Assembly (NCBI RefSeq): GCF_009811755.1
Contig: NZ_BLIV01000005.1
Span: forward strand, 124,001-188,000
Length of the DNA: 64,000 nucleotides
Direction of reading: 5' to 3'
Origin: Roseobacter cerasinus
GTDB taxonomy: Bacteria; Pseudomonadota; Alphaproteobacteria; Rhodobacterales; Rhodobacteraceae
How positions within the stretch are numbered: position 1 is the stretch's first letter; each line of letters starts with the position of its first letter. Both the position numbers and the translations under genes were made by a program. The notes beneath the pieces are model-generated. The model was not told the origin of the DNA. It worked only from the letters and a program-made list of their open reading frames with translations, and searched no databases. This document shows, piece after piece, positions 27,253 to 36,594 of the stretch.

Positions 27253-28185
27253 TTAACGCTCGAACTTTGCGTCCGACGGATCAAAATTTACCATAATGTC
27301 GGCAGAAGGTTGCACAATCTTGCCATGATCGAGCCCAAATATCTCGATATCCGATGAAGGCTCGACAAGGGAATAAAGTGCAAGGCTGCCGTCAGGGAAT
27401 CGCCCTCCTAACATCAAACGTTGATAATTGACGGGTTTCAGGGTGCCATCCGCCTCAGAGGGCACCAGGGTGAACACATGGTCGAGACGCACGCTTTGCG
27501 TCGTCTGGACCTCGTGAAAGGGTTCATCGAGCATGCGGGCAAAGTCGTCACCGCCCGGCATCCGCCCCAGCGAGCGGCCCACGCTGCTGCGCGCCTTGGC
27601 CCAGCCGAACCACTTCACGAAAAACGATTCTTCGCCGAACTCGACGCAGATCCATCCGGCGACCGTATGACGGTAAACGATCAGATAGGGGCGCACGTGC
27701 TCCATATGCGGGGACTCGATGTCTCCCCCCGCCATGGCCCAGCTGCGCAGGGTTTCCCGCTGGATGCAGGAGGGCGAGTCCCACACTTTCCCCAGCGAAT
27801 GCTGCTGCTGCCAGAAACACCAGCCATCCGGCAGGACAGAGCTGAAAAGCTGCAGCCCGTGCACGTGGCTGACATTGCTGTTCAGCCAGGCGTTGCCGCG
27901 CGCCAGAATGCCAAGTGCCTCGGGCAGCGCCCGCTCCCCTGCGTCGGTCAGACGATACTGCCGCTCCTCCACAGCAAAGAGCGCGTCACCCTTGGCCTCT
28001 TCCAACTGTGCAATATGGCGGCGCACGGTCTGACGCGTGCTGCCCAGCTCTTTGACCGCGTGGCTGAGGTTCAGGGTCCGGGCAAGCGTCGTGAACGACC
28101 GGATCATCTCATGCAAGAGGCCATGAGAGTCAGCGGATTTCTTTACCGCTTCTTTCGTCTCTGACGGGTCCACGATCCGGTTCAT
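27253..28185 (-). CDS. LysR-like HTH protein with an unusual C-terminal domain, 310 residues
   Basis: Residues about 25-95 look like a LysR-type winged helix (LARTLNLSHAVKELGSTRQ, VRRHIAQLEEAKGDALF). After this the chain does not resemble the usual LysR effector domain (a type 2 periplasmic-binding-protein fold); instead it has many aromatic residues (GWCFWQQQHSLGKVW, FVKWFGWAKARS), possibly a ligand-sensing domain of PAS or similar fold. No convincing ribosome-binding site precedes the ATG at 28185. It is divergent from the XRE gene and upstream of the GNAT-like protein. Confidence 0.65.
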   Translation of the reverse strand: MNRIVDPSETKEAVKKSADSHGLLHEMIRSFTTLARTLNLSHAVKELGSTRQTVRRHIAQLEEAKGDALFAVEERQYRLTDAGERALPEALGILARGNAWLNSNVSHVHGLQLFSSVLPDGWCFWQQQHSLGKVWDSPSCIQRETLRSWAMAGGDIESPHMEHVRPYLIVYRHTVAGWICVEFGEESFFVKWFGWAKARSSVGRSLGRMPGGDDFARMLDEPFHEVQTTQSVRLDHVFTLVPSEADGTLKPVNYQRLMLGGRFPDGSLALYSLVEPSSDIEIFGLDHGKIVQPSADIMVNFDPSDAKFER

Positions 28186-28305
28186 GCATCAGATGGTAAA
28201 TTAATCATCCAGTAATGCAACATCTATCACCCATCACCAGAACATTTTTAGTCAAAAAAATGAAAAAGGTACTCAATTGAACGGTTGGGTGATTCCCGGA
28301 AAGAG

Positions 28306-28319
28306 TGTGAACAGTCACA
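28306..28319. promoter_or_regulatory. inverted repeat TGTGA-N4-TCACA, candidate operator
   Basis: 5-bp arms separated by 4 bp, 20 bp before the XRE start codon. A position overlapping a promoter and ribosome-binding region fits autorepression. It is not a CRP-type site (that would need N6). ATCACCC (within 28226-28240) and GGGTGAT (28287-28293) form a second, distant inverted pair across the divergent space. Confidence 0.4.
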
Positions 28320-28339
28320 ACCAGAGGTGTTAAATAGTT

Positions 28340-28699
28340 ATGTCCCATCCAGTTGATGTTCACGTTGGCCGCAAGTTGAAGCAGATTCGCACGATGCGGC
28401 GCCTGTCCCAGACGGACGTTGCCCGTGAGTTGGAACTGTCGTTCCAGCAAATCCAGAAATACGAAATCGGATCGAACCGCATTGCTGCCAGCCGGCTGTA
28501 CGAGTTGTCTCGCATTCTTGATGTTCCAACGTCGTATTTCTTTGAAGGCCTTGATACGACAGCAGAAGTCTCTGATCGCCGTGATCCGGGTCTTGAAATC
28601 GTCACGGCGCTGGCTGCGATCCGTGACGATACGATCAAGACACGCATCGTGACATTCATTGAGGATGTTTCGGGCGTGACAGTCGCGCGTCAGGGCTGA
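28340..28699 (+). CDS. XRE-family HTH regulator
   Basis: 119 residues with a canonical helix-turn-helix of the Cro/C1 type at about 10-65 (GRKLKQIRTMRRLSQTDVAR, LELSFQQIQKYEIGSNRI, SRLYELSRILDVPTSYFF). The C-terminal tail is short and mostly helical with no ligand-binding domain. It resembles PraR/SinR-like regulators of biofilm and quorum-sensing genes in rhizobia. The gene has a terminator close downstream (28715-28760) and is divergent from the LysR-like gene with 154 bp between them, enough for shared control. Confidence 0.85.
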   Translation: MSHPVDVHVGRKLKQIRTMRRLSQTDVARELELSFQQIQKYEIGSNRIAASRLYELSRILDVPTSYFFEGLDTTAEVSDRRDPGLEIVTALAAIRDDTIKTRIVTFIEDVSGVTVARQG

Positions 28700-28714
28700 G
28701 GCGCCCCGGGGTCG

Positions 28715-28760
28715 GGCGCATCGGCAGGCAAGACCACCTGTCTTCCGATGCGCCAGTTTT
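28715..28760 (+). terminator. rho-independent terminator of the XRE gene
   Basis: Arms GGCGCATCGG (28715-28724) and CCGATGCGCC (28745-28754) with an inner CAGG/CCTG pair, then TTTT at 28757-28760. It lies 16 bp after the XRE stop codon. Confidence 0.75.
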
Positions 28761-28984
28761 CAAACGAGAATCGGTAACCAGTGTGACTGAGAAGCGTCGC
28801 GACAGCGGCGCTTTTTCACGTCTGAGCGCCAGATAACGGCGATCAACAGAGTGTTTCCGCCTGGGATACAGAGTAACGCCCGCGACGTCGCGAAACTTTA
28901 GTGCAAATTGACGCATTCAGAGGTATTTATATTGCGCTGCACCTGCGAAAGACTTACATCGTCTCTCAACCGATGAAGGATGTT

Positions 28985-30673
28985 ATGATGCCCCATGATG
29001 GACAAACACCGCCAACGCAGACCGCTGTGATCCTGGACGATCTCCTTGGCCTGACGGCCGCAACACTACCGCCTCTCACCGCGTTACTTGAGACAGCGAC
29101 CGCGCGGGTGAAGGCTTTGGTCACCGAAGGCGACCGCGTGTCCGGCGCATTGGTAGAGCAACATCAAACAGCCGCCCATGGGTTGGCTTGGGTCGCGACC
29201 TACGTGCAGTCGCTGCGCCAGATGCAGGCCTGGGCGGAGGGCCTTCGAGACAAAGGCACCTTTGGCGAGACCGAGCAGCTGATCCTGCAGATCGCATTTG
29301 GCGAATACCTTTGGCAGCTTTATGGCGGCATCCAGATGAACCAAGGGGAGATGCTACGACTACAGGACCTTGGCCTTGATCAGTCCGACATGCGGGCGAT
29401 GATGGAACCTGCCGTCGTGACGTTGACCCAACAGGGCAACACCCAAGCCGCGCGCACGCGGCTGGTCGAACTGATGCAGGAGCATTCGGCCAATATCATC
29501 ACCGGGGCTTCGGGTCTTGATGACGAGTTGGAGATGATCCGCGAACAATTCCGCCGCTATGCGGTGGAGAAAGTCGAACCCTTCGCGCATGACTGGCACT
29601 TGAACGACGAGTTGATCCCGCTTGAGGTGATCGACGAACTGGCCGAGATGGGTGTCTTCGGCCTGACCATTCCCGAGGAATACGGCGGCTTTGGCCTGTC
29701 AAAAGCCTCCATGTGCGTGGTCTCGGAAGAGCTGTCGCGCGGCTATATCGGTGTGGGCTCACTGGGCACCCGCTCGGAGATCGCAGCGGAGCTGATCCTT
29801 GCGGGCGGGACCGAGGCGCAGAAAGAGAAGTGGTTGCCGCAACTGGCCAGTGCCGAGACGCTGCCCACAGCCGTCTTCACCGAGCCGAACACCGGCTCAG
29901 ACCTTGGCTCGCTGCGCACGCGGGCCGTGAAAGACGGCGATGACTACAAGATCACCGGCAACAAGACCTGGATCACCCACGCCGCGCGCACCCATGTCAT
30001 GACCTTGCTGGCGCGGACAGATCCGGAGACGACCGACTACAAAGGCCTGTCGATGTTCCTGGCCGAGAAGACGCCCGGCACCGACGAGGCGCCCTTCCCC
30101 ACCGAGGGCATGACCGGCGGCGAGATCGACGTGCTGGGCTATCGCGGGATGAAGGAATACGAGCTGGCCTTTGACAACTTCCATGTGAAGGGTGAGAACC
30201 TGCTGGGCGGTGAGGAAGGCAAGGGCTTCAAGCAGCTGATGGAGACCTTCGAAAGCGCCCGCATTCAGACCGCAGCGCGGGCTGTGGGCGTTGGGCAATC
30301 CGCTCTCGATATCTCCATGCAATACGCGCAGGACCGCAAGCAGTTCGGCAAGCCACTGATCGCCTTCCCGCGCGTCTCGGGCAAGCTGGCCATGATGGCG
30401 GTTGAGCTGACCATCGCGCGCCAGCTCACCTATTTCTCGGCGTTCGAGAAAGATGAGGGACGCCGATGCGACGTGGAGGCTGGTATGGCCAAGCTGCTCG
30501 GCGCCCGCGTGGCCTGGGCAGCCGCCGACAACGGGCTGCAAATCCACGGCGGCAACGGGTTTGCGCTGGAATACAAGATCAGCCGCGTGCTTTGCGATGC
30601 CCGCATCCTCAACATCTTCGAGGGCGCGGCCGAGATCCAGGCCCAGGTGATCGCGCGACGCCTACTGAACTGA
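28985..30673 (+). CDS. mcd: (2S)-methylsuccinyl-CoA dehydrogenase (ethylmalonyl-CoA pathway)
   Basis: FAD enzyme oxidising methylsuccinyl-CoA to mesaconyl-CoA, passing electrons to ETF (etfBA at 15394). It is longer than other acyl-CoA dehydrogenases (562 residues from 28985): an N-terminal extension of about 150 residues (with LVEQHQTAAHGLAWVATY) precedes the standard core, as in the Rhodobacter Mcd. Core landmarks: VFGLTIPEEYGGFGLSK, FTEPNTGSDLGSLRT, KTWITHAART, and the C-terminal FEGAAEIQAQVIARRLL, with the acidic catalytic region. The start ATG at 28985 or 28988 follows AAGGA; both are acceptable. Mcd is a marker of acetyl-CoA assimilation by the ethylmalonyl-CoA route. Confidence 0.9.
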   Translation: MMPHDGQTPPTQTAVILDDLLGLTAATLPPLTALLETATARVKALVTEGDRVSGALVEQHQTAAHGLAWVATYVQSLRQMQAWAEGLRDKGTFGETEQLILQIAFGEYLWQLYGGIQMNQGEMLRLQDLGLDQSDMRAMMEPAVVTLTQQGNTQAARTRLVELMQEHSANIITGASGLDDELEMIREQFRRYAVEKVEPFAHDWHLNDELIPLEVIDELAEMGVFGLTIPEEYGGFGLSKASMCVVSEELSRGYIGVGSLGTRSEIAAELILAGGTEAQKEKWLPQLASAETLPTAVFTEPNTGSDLGSLRTRAVKDGDDYKITGNKTWITHAARTHVMTLLARTDPETTDYKGLSMFLAEKTPGTDEAPFPTEGMTGGEIDVLGYRGMKEYELAFDNFHVKGENLLGGEEGKGFKQLMETFESARIQTAARAVGVGQSALDISMQYAQDRKQFGKPLIAFPRVSGKLAMMAVELTIARQLTYFSAFEKDEGRRCDVEAGMAKLLGARVAWAAADNGLQIHGGNGFALEYKISRVLCDARILNIFEGAAEIQAQVIARRLLN

Positions 30674-30810
30674 TAGATTCACTTGCGCAGACGGGGAACC
30701 GGCGGGCATCCGCGCGCGCCGGTGCACCCTTGGCAGGCACCTGCGGCTGTTCGCCGCCGCCCGGCACCTTCGCACTTGCAGCATGACAACCACCTGCGTA
30801 TGGCTGAGCC

Positions 30811-31332
30811 ATGGCGACACAGCGACTCACCCGACAGTCCTGGATCGACGCGGGGCTTGATGCCTTGGTCCAGAACGGCCCCCCTGCCCTGGCAGCCGAA
30901 CCGTTGGCCCGAGGCCTTGGCGCGACCAAAGGATCGTTTTACTGGCACTTCAAGGATGTTCCCGCTCTGCACGATGCTGTGGTGCGCGACTGGCAGTCGC
31001 GGGCGCTGACCCAGATCGCCTCGGCGCTGGCGGAAAGCGGCAATGCCGAGAAGCGGCTGCGCGCCTTTGGCAAATATATCCTGACGGACAAGCAAGACCC
31101 GGCCTTCCGGGCCTGGGCCCAGACGGATCAGTTTGTTGCGAAGGCCGTGGCGGATGTGGACGCCGAACGCCTGACCTATCTGGTCAACCTTTTGGCACAT
31201 CTCGGAGTGCGCAACCCGACCTTTGCACAAAGCTGTCTGGGTGTATTGACCGGCCTGCCCATGCTTCAGAGCAAAACCAAACCGGTGCAGGCCTTTGACA
31301 CCATGATTGACCTCGTTCTTGCGCTGAAATGA
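30811..31332 (+). CDS. TetR-family transcriptional regulator
   Basis: 173 residues. N-terminal HTH: SWIDAGLDALVQNGPPAL, then ARGLGATKGSFYWHFKD with the classic S-F-Y-x-H-F motif. The C-terminal ligand domain is variable and its inducer is unknown. It lies 137 bp after mcd on the same strand and overlaps the next gene by 4 bp. A link to mcd regulation is possible but unproven. Confidence 0.9.
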   Translation: MATQRLTRQSWIDAGLDALVQNGPPALAAEPLARGLGATKGSFYWHFKDVPALHDAVVRDWQSRALTQIASALAESGNAEKRLRAFGKYILTDKQDPAFRAWAQTDQFVAKAVADVDAERLTYLVNLLAHLGVRNPTFAQSCLGVLTGLPMLQSKTKPVQAFDTMIDLVLALK

Positions 31333-31733
31333 ACCGGTGGCATCTGGCCCTACTTGCGGCCCTCTGCGCAGTCAGCCTTGCAGCCTGTCGGGGGGACGAG
31401 ACTGTCTCTGCCTATGGCGGCGCGGGCAAGGTCTGGAAGCTGGTAGAACTCGATGGCATCGCCGTCTCCTACCGCGCAACGCTGAGTTTCCCGGAGCCTG
31501 GCCAACTCGCGGGTGAGGCCCCCTGCAACAGCTTTCGCGGCGCGATGACCGTCCCGTATCCCTGGTTCGAGGCTACGGACATTGTGAGCACGCGCATAGC
31601 CTGCACGGAGCTCAACGCCGAAACCACCTATTTCTCGGCGCTCACCACCATGACCCTGTCAGAGGTTCTGGGCGAGACGATGATCCTGTCGACACCCGAG
31701 GGGCGCAGCATGGTGTTCACAGCCTCCGAGTGA
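31329..31733 (+). CDS. META-domain lipoprotein (HslJ-like)
   Basis: 134 residues with signal [15 protein letters not shown] (lipobox L-A-A-C at about residues 17-20), then a META-type domain: [24 protein letters not shown] and [16 protein letters not shown], matching the CN-x-F...T.MAC-type pattern of the family linked to novobiocin or heat-shock phenotypes. It overlaps the TetR gene by 4 bp at its start and the end of convergent recO by 17 bp at its stop. Confidence 0.8.
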   Translation: MNRWHLALLAALCAVSLAACRGDETVSAYGGAGKVWKLVELDGIAVSYRATLSFPEPGQLAGEAPCNSFRGAMTVPYPWFEATDIVSTRIACTELNAETTYFSALTTMTLSEVLGETMILSTPEGRSMVFTASE

Positions 31734-32445
31734 ACGCCTCGACAAAACGCGCCCGCGCTTCGGGCAGCGGCTTGTTCCCCAGATCTGCTGCCAGATGTGC
31801 TGTCAGGAAATGCCCCGTCGTACGGTAGCCTTCGGCCACCTCCGCGTCACTACCCGAACCAACACCGCGCAGCACATCCGGCAGCGGCAAAAGCCGCGTG
31901 GCCCACTCCCCCGCTGCGGCGCGCGACACCGCACGGCCGGACTTTGGCGATACAAAGGCCAGATCCCCGCGCTGCCCGGTCACGGCGCAGGCGTCCAGAT
32001 CCAGCGCATAGCCCATCTCTTCCAGCAGACAGAGCTCCCATTTCAGATAGGCCAAAGGCCATACCTCGGGCTGATCCAGAAGGTCGAGCAGTTGCTCGCT
32101 GCGGCGATAGAGCCGTGCGTGCGGCTCCCGCTCGGGCAAAGAAAAGCTCAGGAGCGCCGTGACCGCATTGAGCCCTGCCAAAGCCAGACGGTCCCCCAGC
32201 GCAGCCGCCGCCCGGCTGCGCACCGGTTCGACCTGAAAACTGCCAATATGATCCTCCAGCCGCGCGCGCCAGGTCACATCCAGCTGCGCACCCGGCTGCA
32301 GGATGGGCGCAATCTTGCGGCTGGTGCCGCCACGCACCACGCCGGAATGACGCCCGTGCTCTGGCGTAAAAACATCAATGATTGCAGAGGTTTCACCATG
32401 GCGCCGGGTGCTGAGCAAAATCCCCTCGTCGCGCCAGTCCATCAC
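31717..32445 (-). CDS. recO: DNA repair protein RecO
   Basis: Loads RecA onto SSB-coated DNA with RecR in the RecFOR route. 242 residues with the OB-fold N terminus ([27 protein letters not shown] in pieces), the central helical domain, and a conserved CAVTG...-like segment, lacking the four-cysteine zinc finger of some relatives. The start overlaps DUF1491 by 4 bp. It is the last gene of the minus-strand lepB-rnc-era-DUF1491-recO cluster, a typical alphaproteobacterial order. Confidence 0.93.
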   Translation of the reverse strand: MMDWRDEGILLSTRRHGETSAIIDVFTPEHGRHSGVVRGGTSRKIAPILQPGAQLDVTWRARLEDHIGSFQVEPVRSRAAAALGDRLALAGLNAVTALLSFSLPEREPHARLYRRSEQLLDLLDQPEVWPLAYLKWELCLLEEMGYALDLDACAVTGQRGDLAFVSPKSGRAVSRAAAGEWATRLLPLPDVLRGVGSGSDAEVAEGYRTTGHFLTAHLAADLGNKPLPEARARFVEAFTRRL

Positions 32446-32771
32446 TCCAGACCCGGCTGATCCAGCATATGGCGGCCCTGTCGGTCTTCCACTTCGATCA
32501 CCCAGATGTCCGGATCATAGTTGCGCTGCCGGGTGATGCTCTCGTCCACATCAGCCTCGCTGCCCTGCTCCAGAATGGCCCAGTTGCGGCGGTCTTCCAT
32601 CAGGTTGTAGCTGCGTTGAAACACGGTCGCCTGCCCGTCGAGACGGTTCAGTTTCACCAGAACGCTGCCCGCATCATCATCCCCATGCGCCACGATGAAC
32701 GCCGGAATATTCTGGCCCTGCAGGCGCGCCAGATAGGCGTCGATCCAGAACCGCGCCGTCAGCCGTGACAT
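32442..32771 (-). CDS. DUF1491 family protein
   Basis: 109 residues from the ATG at 32771 ([17 protein letters not shown]); an in-frame start at 32804 lacks conservation. The segment [13 protein letters not shown] and the later [21 protein letters not shown] match the small family found between era and recO in this group. No catalytic motif. It likely depends on era/recO transcription. Confidence 0.85.
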   Translation of the reverse strand: MSRLTARFWIDAYLARLQGQNIPAFIVAHGDDDAGSVLVKLNRLDGQATVFQRSYNLMEDRRNWAILEQGSEADVDESITRQRNYDPDIWVIEVEDRQGRHMLDQPGLE

Positions 32772-32810
32772 TGCGCCACTCGTCTTATGCTCACATGCGG
32801 ACACATCGGA

Positions 32811-33719
32811 TCAGCTGTTTCCATCTCCAAAGTCCAGCCCCATCTCGGTGTAGCGCTCCGCCTCGTCCAGCCAGTTCGGGCGCACTTTGACCTGCAGGAA
32901 GAGATGCACCTTGCGGCCCAGAAACTCTTCCAGCTCTTCGCGCGACGCCTTCGACACCGCCTTGATCGTCTCGCCCTTGTGGCCCAGCACAATCCCCTTG
33001 TGCCCGTCGCGCACCACATAAATCAGCTGATCGATCCTGGCGGAGCCGTCCTTGCGCTCCTCCCAACTCTCAGTCTCGACGGTCAACTGGTAGGGCAATT
33101 CCTGATGCAGACGCAGGGTCAGCTTCTCGCGCGTCATCTCGGCAGCAATCATGCGCATGGGCAGATCCGCAATCTGATCCTCGGGGTAAAGCCAGGGCCC
33201 CTCAGGCAATTCCTCTGCCAGCCAGCCGCGCAGGGCGTCCACGCCATGCCCTTTCTCGGCAGAGATCATGAAAGTCTGCGCAAAAGGGTAGCGGTCGTTC
33301 AAATCCTTGCTTAGCCCCAGGAGAACCTCAGACTGCACCCGGTCGATCTTGTTAATGGCCAGGGCAACCTTGCGCCCCTCGCCGATATCCACAAGGCCGT
33401 CCAGAATACGCTCCACCCCTTCGGTCACGCCGCGCTGCGCTTCGATCAAAAGCACGATGACGTCCGCATCCGCCGCCCCACCCCAAGCCGCCGCGACCAT
33501 GGCGCGGTCGAGCCGCCGGCGCGGTTGAAAGAGGCCCGGCGTGTCCACAAAGACGATCTGCGCGTCGCCTTCCAAGGCCACGCCCCGGATGCGCGCTCGC
33601 GTGGTTTGAACTTTGTGCGTGACGATGGAGACTTTCGCGCCGACCATGCGGTTCAGCAAGGTGGACTTGCCCGCATTGGGCTCTCCAATCAGGGCCACAA
33701 ACCCCGCGCGCGTGCTCAT
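32811..33719 (-). CDS. era: GTPase Era
   Basis: Ras-like GTPase that binds 16S rRNA and helps 30S maturation. 302 residues: G1 GEPNAGKST (about 12-20), G3 DTPG (about 59-62), G4 NKID (about 122), then a C-terminal KH domain with the motif [20 protein letters not shown] (GxxGxxIK type). The start overlaps the rnc stop by 4 bp, so Era and RNase III are made together, as is common. Confidence 0.96.
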   Translation of the reverse strand: MSTRAGFVALIGEPNAGKSTLLNRMVGAKVSIVTHKVQTTRARIRGVALEGDAQIVFVDTPGLFQPRRRLDRAMVAAAWGGAADADVIVLLIEAQRGVTEGVERILDGLVDIGEGRKVALAINKIDRVQSEVLLGLSKDLNDRYPFAQTFMISAEKGHGVDALRGWLAEELPEGPWLYPEDQIADLPMRMIAAEMTREKLTLRLHQELPYQLTVETESWEERKDGSARIDQLIYVVRDGHKGIVLGHKGETIKAVSKASREELEEFLGRKVHLFLQVKVRPNWLDEAERYTEMGLDFGDGNS

Positions 33720-34402
33720 GCCGATTGCTCCAGCGCGGAGAGCAGATTACCTGCGGCCGCCTGTTCCGCCTGCCGCTTGGACCCTGCGGTCGCCTCGCGA
33801 CGCTCACCTGTTTCAAGCTCGGCGGCGATGGTGAATACGGGCGCATGGTCTGGCCCGGCCCGCGACACTTCGACATAGGAGGGCGGCTGCAACCCGCGGG
33901 CCTGGGCCCATTCCTGCAGCGCGGTCTTTGCGTCCCGCGCATCCTCATCGACGTTTTTCACGCGGTCGCCCCACAACCGCAGGATCAGCGTTTTGGCTGT
34001 CTCAAACCCGGCATCAAGGTACACTGCGGCCAGCACCGCCTCAATGCTGTCCCCCAGAAGCGCTTGCTTGCGGCGCCCGCCCGACAGCATCTCGGAGCGC
34101 CCCAGCCGCAGAACCGCACCCAGATCGATCTGGCGCGCGACATCGGCACAGGTTTCCTTGCGGACCAGCGCATTGAACCGCGGCGCCAGCTGTCCTTCCG
34201 TCGCGCCTGTGTCGAGCTTCAGCAAGGCTTCGGCCATCACCAGCCCCAGAACGCGGTCGCCCAGGAACTCCAGCCGTTGGTTGTCGTCCCGGTTGGCCGA
34301 GGACATCGAGGCATGCGTGACCGCCTGCGCAAGCAGTTCGGGGCGCTTGAACGTATGCCCGAGGCGGTCCTGAAAGGACTTGAGTTCGGCAGAGAGCTTC
34401 AC
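33716..34402 (-). CDS. rnc: ribonuclease III
   Basis: Double-strand-specific endonuclease that processes rRNA precursors. 228 residues: catalytic motif [18 protein letters not shown] near 40 (acidic Mg-binding residues), [16 protein letters not shown] near 115, and a C-terminal dsRNA-binding domain from about 155 ([16 protein letters not shown], then [13 protein letters not shown]). It overlaps lepB at its start by 4 bp and era at its stop by 4 bp. Confidence 0.97.
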   Translation of the reverse strand: MKLSAELKSFQDRLGHTFKRPELLAQAVTHASMSSANRDDNQRLEFLGDRVLGLVMAEALLKLDTGATEGQLAPRFNALVRKETCADVARQIDLGAVLRLGRSEMLSGGRRKQALLGDSIEAVLAAVYLDAGFETAKTLILRLWGDRVKNVDEDARDAKTALQEWAQARGLQPPSYVEVSRAGPDHAPVFTIAAELETGERREATAGSKRQAEQAAAGNLLSALEQSA

Positions 34403-35238
34403 TCGACCGCCTTGAAGAAACGGTCACCCCGCCACGTCCAGAAAAACAGCATTGACCGCCCGGCGGATGAGAACATGATCCGATCCGCGCGCCCGATGAG
34501 GTTTTCGTAAGGCACAAAACCCACGCCCTGGACCTGCTGGGCCAACCGGCTGTCAGCAGAGTTGTCGCGGTTGTCGCCCATAAAGAAATAGTGGCCTTCC
34601 GGCACCCTGTAGACGCCGGTCCGGTCAGAAGCCTGAGGGGCAATATCAAGCACGATGTGTTCGGTCCCGCCGGGCAAGGTCTCGATGAAGCGGGTTTTCT
34701 GGCAGACACCACCGTCCCCAACGGGGCCATTGGCGCAGCGGGGCCTGCGGCCTTCGGGGCCCTGCGGCTCCATGATCTCTTCAAACACGCCTGCGGGTTC
34801 CTGCGGGGCTGCGGCGCCATTGATAAAGACCACACCGTCCCGCATCTGGATGCTGTCGCCCGGCAGACCGATCAGCCGCTTGATATAGTCGCGGCCCGAC
34901 ACTGGGTGTCGAAAGACAACCACATCGCCGCGCTCCGGTTCGCCGCCCAGCAGACGGGTGTTGTCGCCGTCAAACATGCCGCAGATATCCTTGGCATCCA
35001 CATTGATGCCAAAGCGCGGCATGATCAGGCTGGGGCAGGAGGCGTAGGAATAGCCGTAAGCCATCTTGTTCACAAAGAGGAAATCGCCAACCAGCAGCGT
35101 CTCTTTCATCGAGCCCGAAGGAATCCAGAACGGCTGAAAAAAGAGGGTGCGGAAGACACCGGCAATCAGCAACGCATAGACGATGGTCTTGATCGTCTCC
35201 ACAATGGCGTTCTGCTTTTTCTCTTCTTTGGCGGCCAT
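34399..35238 (-). CDS. lepB: signal peptidase I
   Basis: Membrane endopeptidase that removes Sec signal peptides. 279 residues: one N-terminal span ([16 protein letters not shown], about 17-32), the catalytic serine in [13 protein letters not shown] (about 38-50), the lysine in [10 protein letters not shown]...[12 protein letters not shown] and the conserved box [12 protein letters not shown]. Gene order lepB-rnc-era is classical. It heads the co-directional cluster; the gap upstream to 35576 holds an unusual hairpin pair. Confidence 0.96.
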   Translation of the reverse strand: MAAKEEKKQNAIVETIKTIVYALLIAGVFRTLFFQPFWIPSGSMKETLLVGDFLFVNKMAYGYSYASCPSLIMPRFGINVDAKDICGMFDGDNTRLLGGEPERGDVVVFRHPVSGRDYIKRLIGLPGDSIQMRDGVVFINGAAAPQEPAGVFEEIMEPQGPEGRRPRCANGPVGDGGVCQKTRFIETLPGGTEHIVLDIAPQASDRTGVYRVPEGHYFFMGDNRDNSADSRLAQQVQGVGFVPYENLIGRADRIMFSSAGRSMLFFWTWRGDRFFKAVE

Positions 35239-35450
35239 CGGGCGCTCCCACTGATTGATCTGCGCCTAAATGCGGGTGGGAGAGAGGCGAGTCAAGGCAG
35301 CCCCGTGCACCCCGCATCTCCCCTACCGCTGGGTTCCATACAAATGTCCGTGTGAGCTGCCGGTTTCAGGCAAACTAGCGTGGATCAAAGCAGAATGAGA
35401 CGCACCCTCCCCTCAGGCTGCAAATCAAACGCCGGTCGTGCCGCCTGCCC

Positions 35451-35506
35451 CCCGGCGGGCACCGCCGGGCAGCGCCTGCTCCCCCCTCGATGGGGGGACG
35501 GGCGCT
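35451..35506. repeat. paired hairpin element
   Basis: Two consecutive inverted repeats in the 337-bp space between lepB and acpS: CCCGGCGG-GCA-CCGCCGGG (35451-35469) and a C-run/G-run stem (35471-35506, CCCCCC...GGGGGG with AGCGCC/GGGCGCT outer arms). The first matches 9100-9118, the second matches 19023-19057. Nothing else is recognised in 35239-35575; acpS and the cluster start behind it may rely on promoters there that I could not define. Confidence 0.85.
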
Positions 35507-35575
35507 TCCTGCCCGCGCTGGCACCCGCAAACGACCCTTCAGATCAGAGATAAACCAAAGACTTGGCCCGGTGCG

Positions 35576-35980
35576 CTAAGGCGCAACAATCCGCGCTTCG
35601 ATCACCACAAAGGCCTGCGCCCAGGGGTGATCGTCTGTGAGGGTCACGTGGATGATAGCTTCATGACCGGCCGGTGTCATCCGGTCCAGTCGCTCTTTCG
35701 CCCAGCCGGTCACATGCATCACCGGCTGGCCGGTCGAGAGGTTGCTGACGGCCATGTCCTTCCAGGCGATGCCCATGCGCAGTCCTGTGCCAAGCGCCTT
35801 CGAGCACGCCTCCTTGGCCGCCCAACGTTTGGCATAGGTGCCCGCCACATCGCGGCGCCGCTCTGACTTGCGTTGCTCGACCTCGGTGAAGACGCGATTG
35901 CGGAACCGGTCGCCAAAGCGATCCAGCGTACCCTGAATGCGCTCGATATTCGCGAGGTCTGTGCCGATGCCGAGGATCAT
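35576..35980 (-). CDS. acpS: holo-[acyl-carrier-protein] synthase
   Basis: Transfers phosphopantetheine from CoA to ACP. 134 residues starting [15 protein letters not shown] with the Mg-binding aspartate in GTD, and the C-terminal helix motif [18 protein letters not shown]. Start overlaps the LysE-like gene by 4 bp. The pdxJ-LysE-acpS-lepB order is the usual neighbourhood of acpS in this group. Confidence 0.96.
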   Translation of the reverse strand: MILGIGTDLANIERIQGTLDRFGDRFRNRVFTEVEQRKSERRRDVAGTYAKRWAAKEACSKALGTGLRMGIAWKDMAVSNLSTGQPVMHVTGWAKERLDRMTPAGHEAIIHVTLTDDHPWAQAFVVIEARIVAP

Positions 35981-36594
35981 CGCGTCAACGCGGACCTCAG
36001 CATGCCCAGACCGGCCAGGGCAAAGAGCCCGGCGACCACGCCCTCCAGCCAGCGCCGCAAACGCTGATAGATCCGCAGCGCGGGACCTGCGGAAAAGAGC
36101 ACGGCCCAGACGAGGTAGTTGGCCAGGCCGATCAGCGCGCAGACAAAGGTGGCGATCCCGACCGCGCCCACCCCCGCATCAGCATCGAGCCCCATGGCAA
36201 GTGCTGCCATCCAAGCAAAAACGGCCTTTGGATTTGAGAGGTTCAGCAGCACCCCCTGGCGAAGCCAGCGGGCGCTTGTGGCCGCCGGTTTGACATCCGC
36301 CATCCGGCGCGCGGCAGATCGCCCGGACTGCCAGGCCAGCCAGAAGAGGTAGCCAGCACCGATGAGCTTGAGCGCAATCAACGCCTTTTCCGATGTCTGC
36401 AGAACGGCGCCCAGACCAGCTGCTGCAAGCACGCCCCAGACGGCGAGGCCAACCGACAGACCCACCCCAAACTGAAGCCCTGCCCGGCGCCCATGCCGCA
36501 TCGACACCAGCGCGCAACCCAGATTTGCAGGCCCGGGTGAGGCGGCGACGATGAAGAAGGCTCCGGCGACGGTGAGAAGCGTGCCGATATCCAT
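35977..36594 (-). CDS. LysE-family amino-acid exporter
   Basis: 205 residues, about six membrane helices, with the family pattern near the N terminus [18 protein letters not shown] (AxPGP...R.G). The family exports basic or other amino acids; substrate unknown. It sits between pdxJ (1-base overlap) and acpS (4-base overlap), so it is in the same transcript. Confidence 0.88.
   Translation of the reverse strand: MDIGTLLTVAGAFFIVAASPGPANLGCALVSMRHGRRAGLQFGVGLSVGLAVWGVLAAAGLGAVLQTSEKALIALKLIGAGYLFWLAWQSGRSAARRMADVKPAATSARWLRQGVLLNLSNPKAVFAWMAALAMGLDADAGVGAVGIATFVCALIGLANYLVWAVLFSAGPALRIYQRLRRWLEGVVAGLFALAGLGMLRSALTR

Noticed and set aside
28306-28319. CRP/FNR binding site
   Set aside because: Arms TGTGA/TCACA resemble CRP, but the gap is 4 bp rather than 6, so half-site spacing does not fit.
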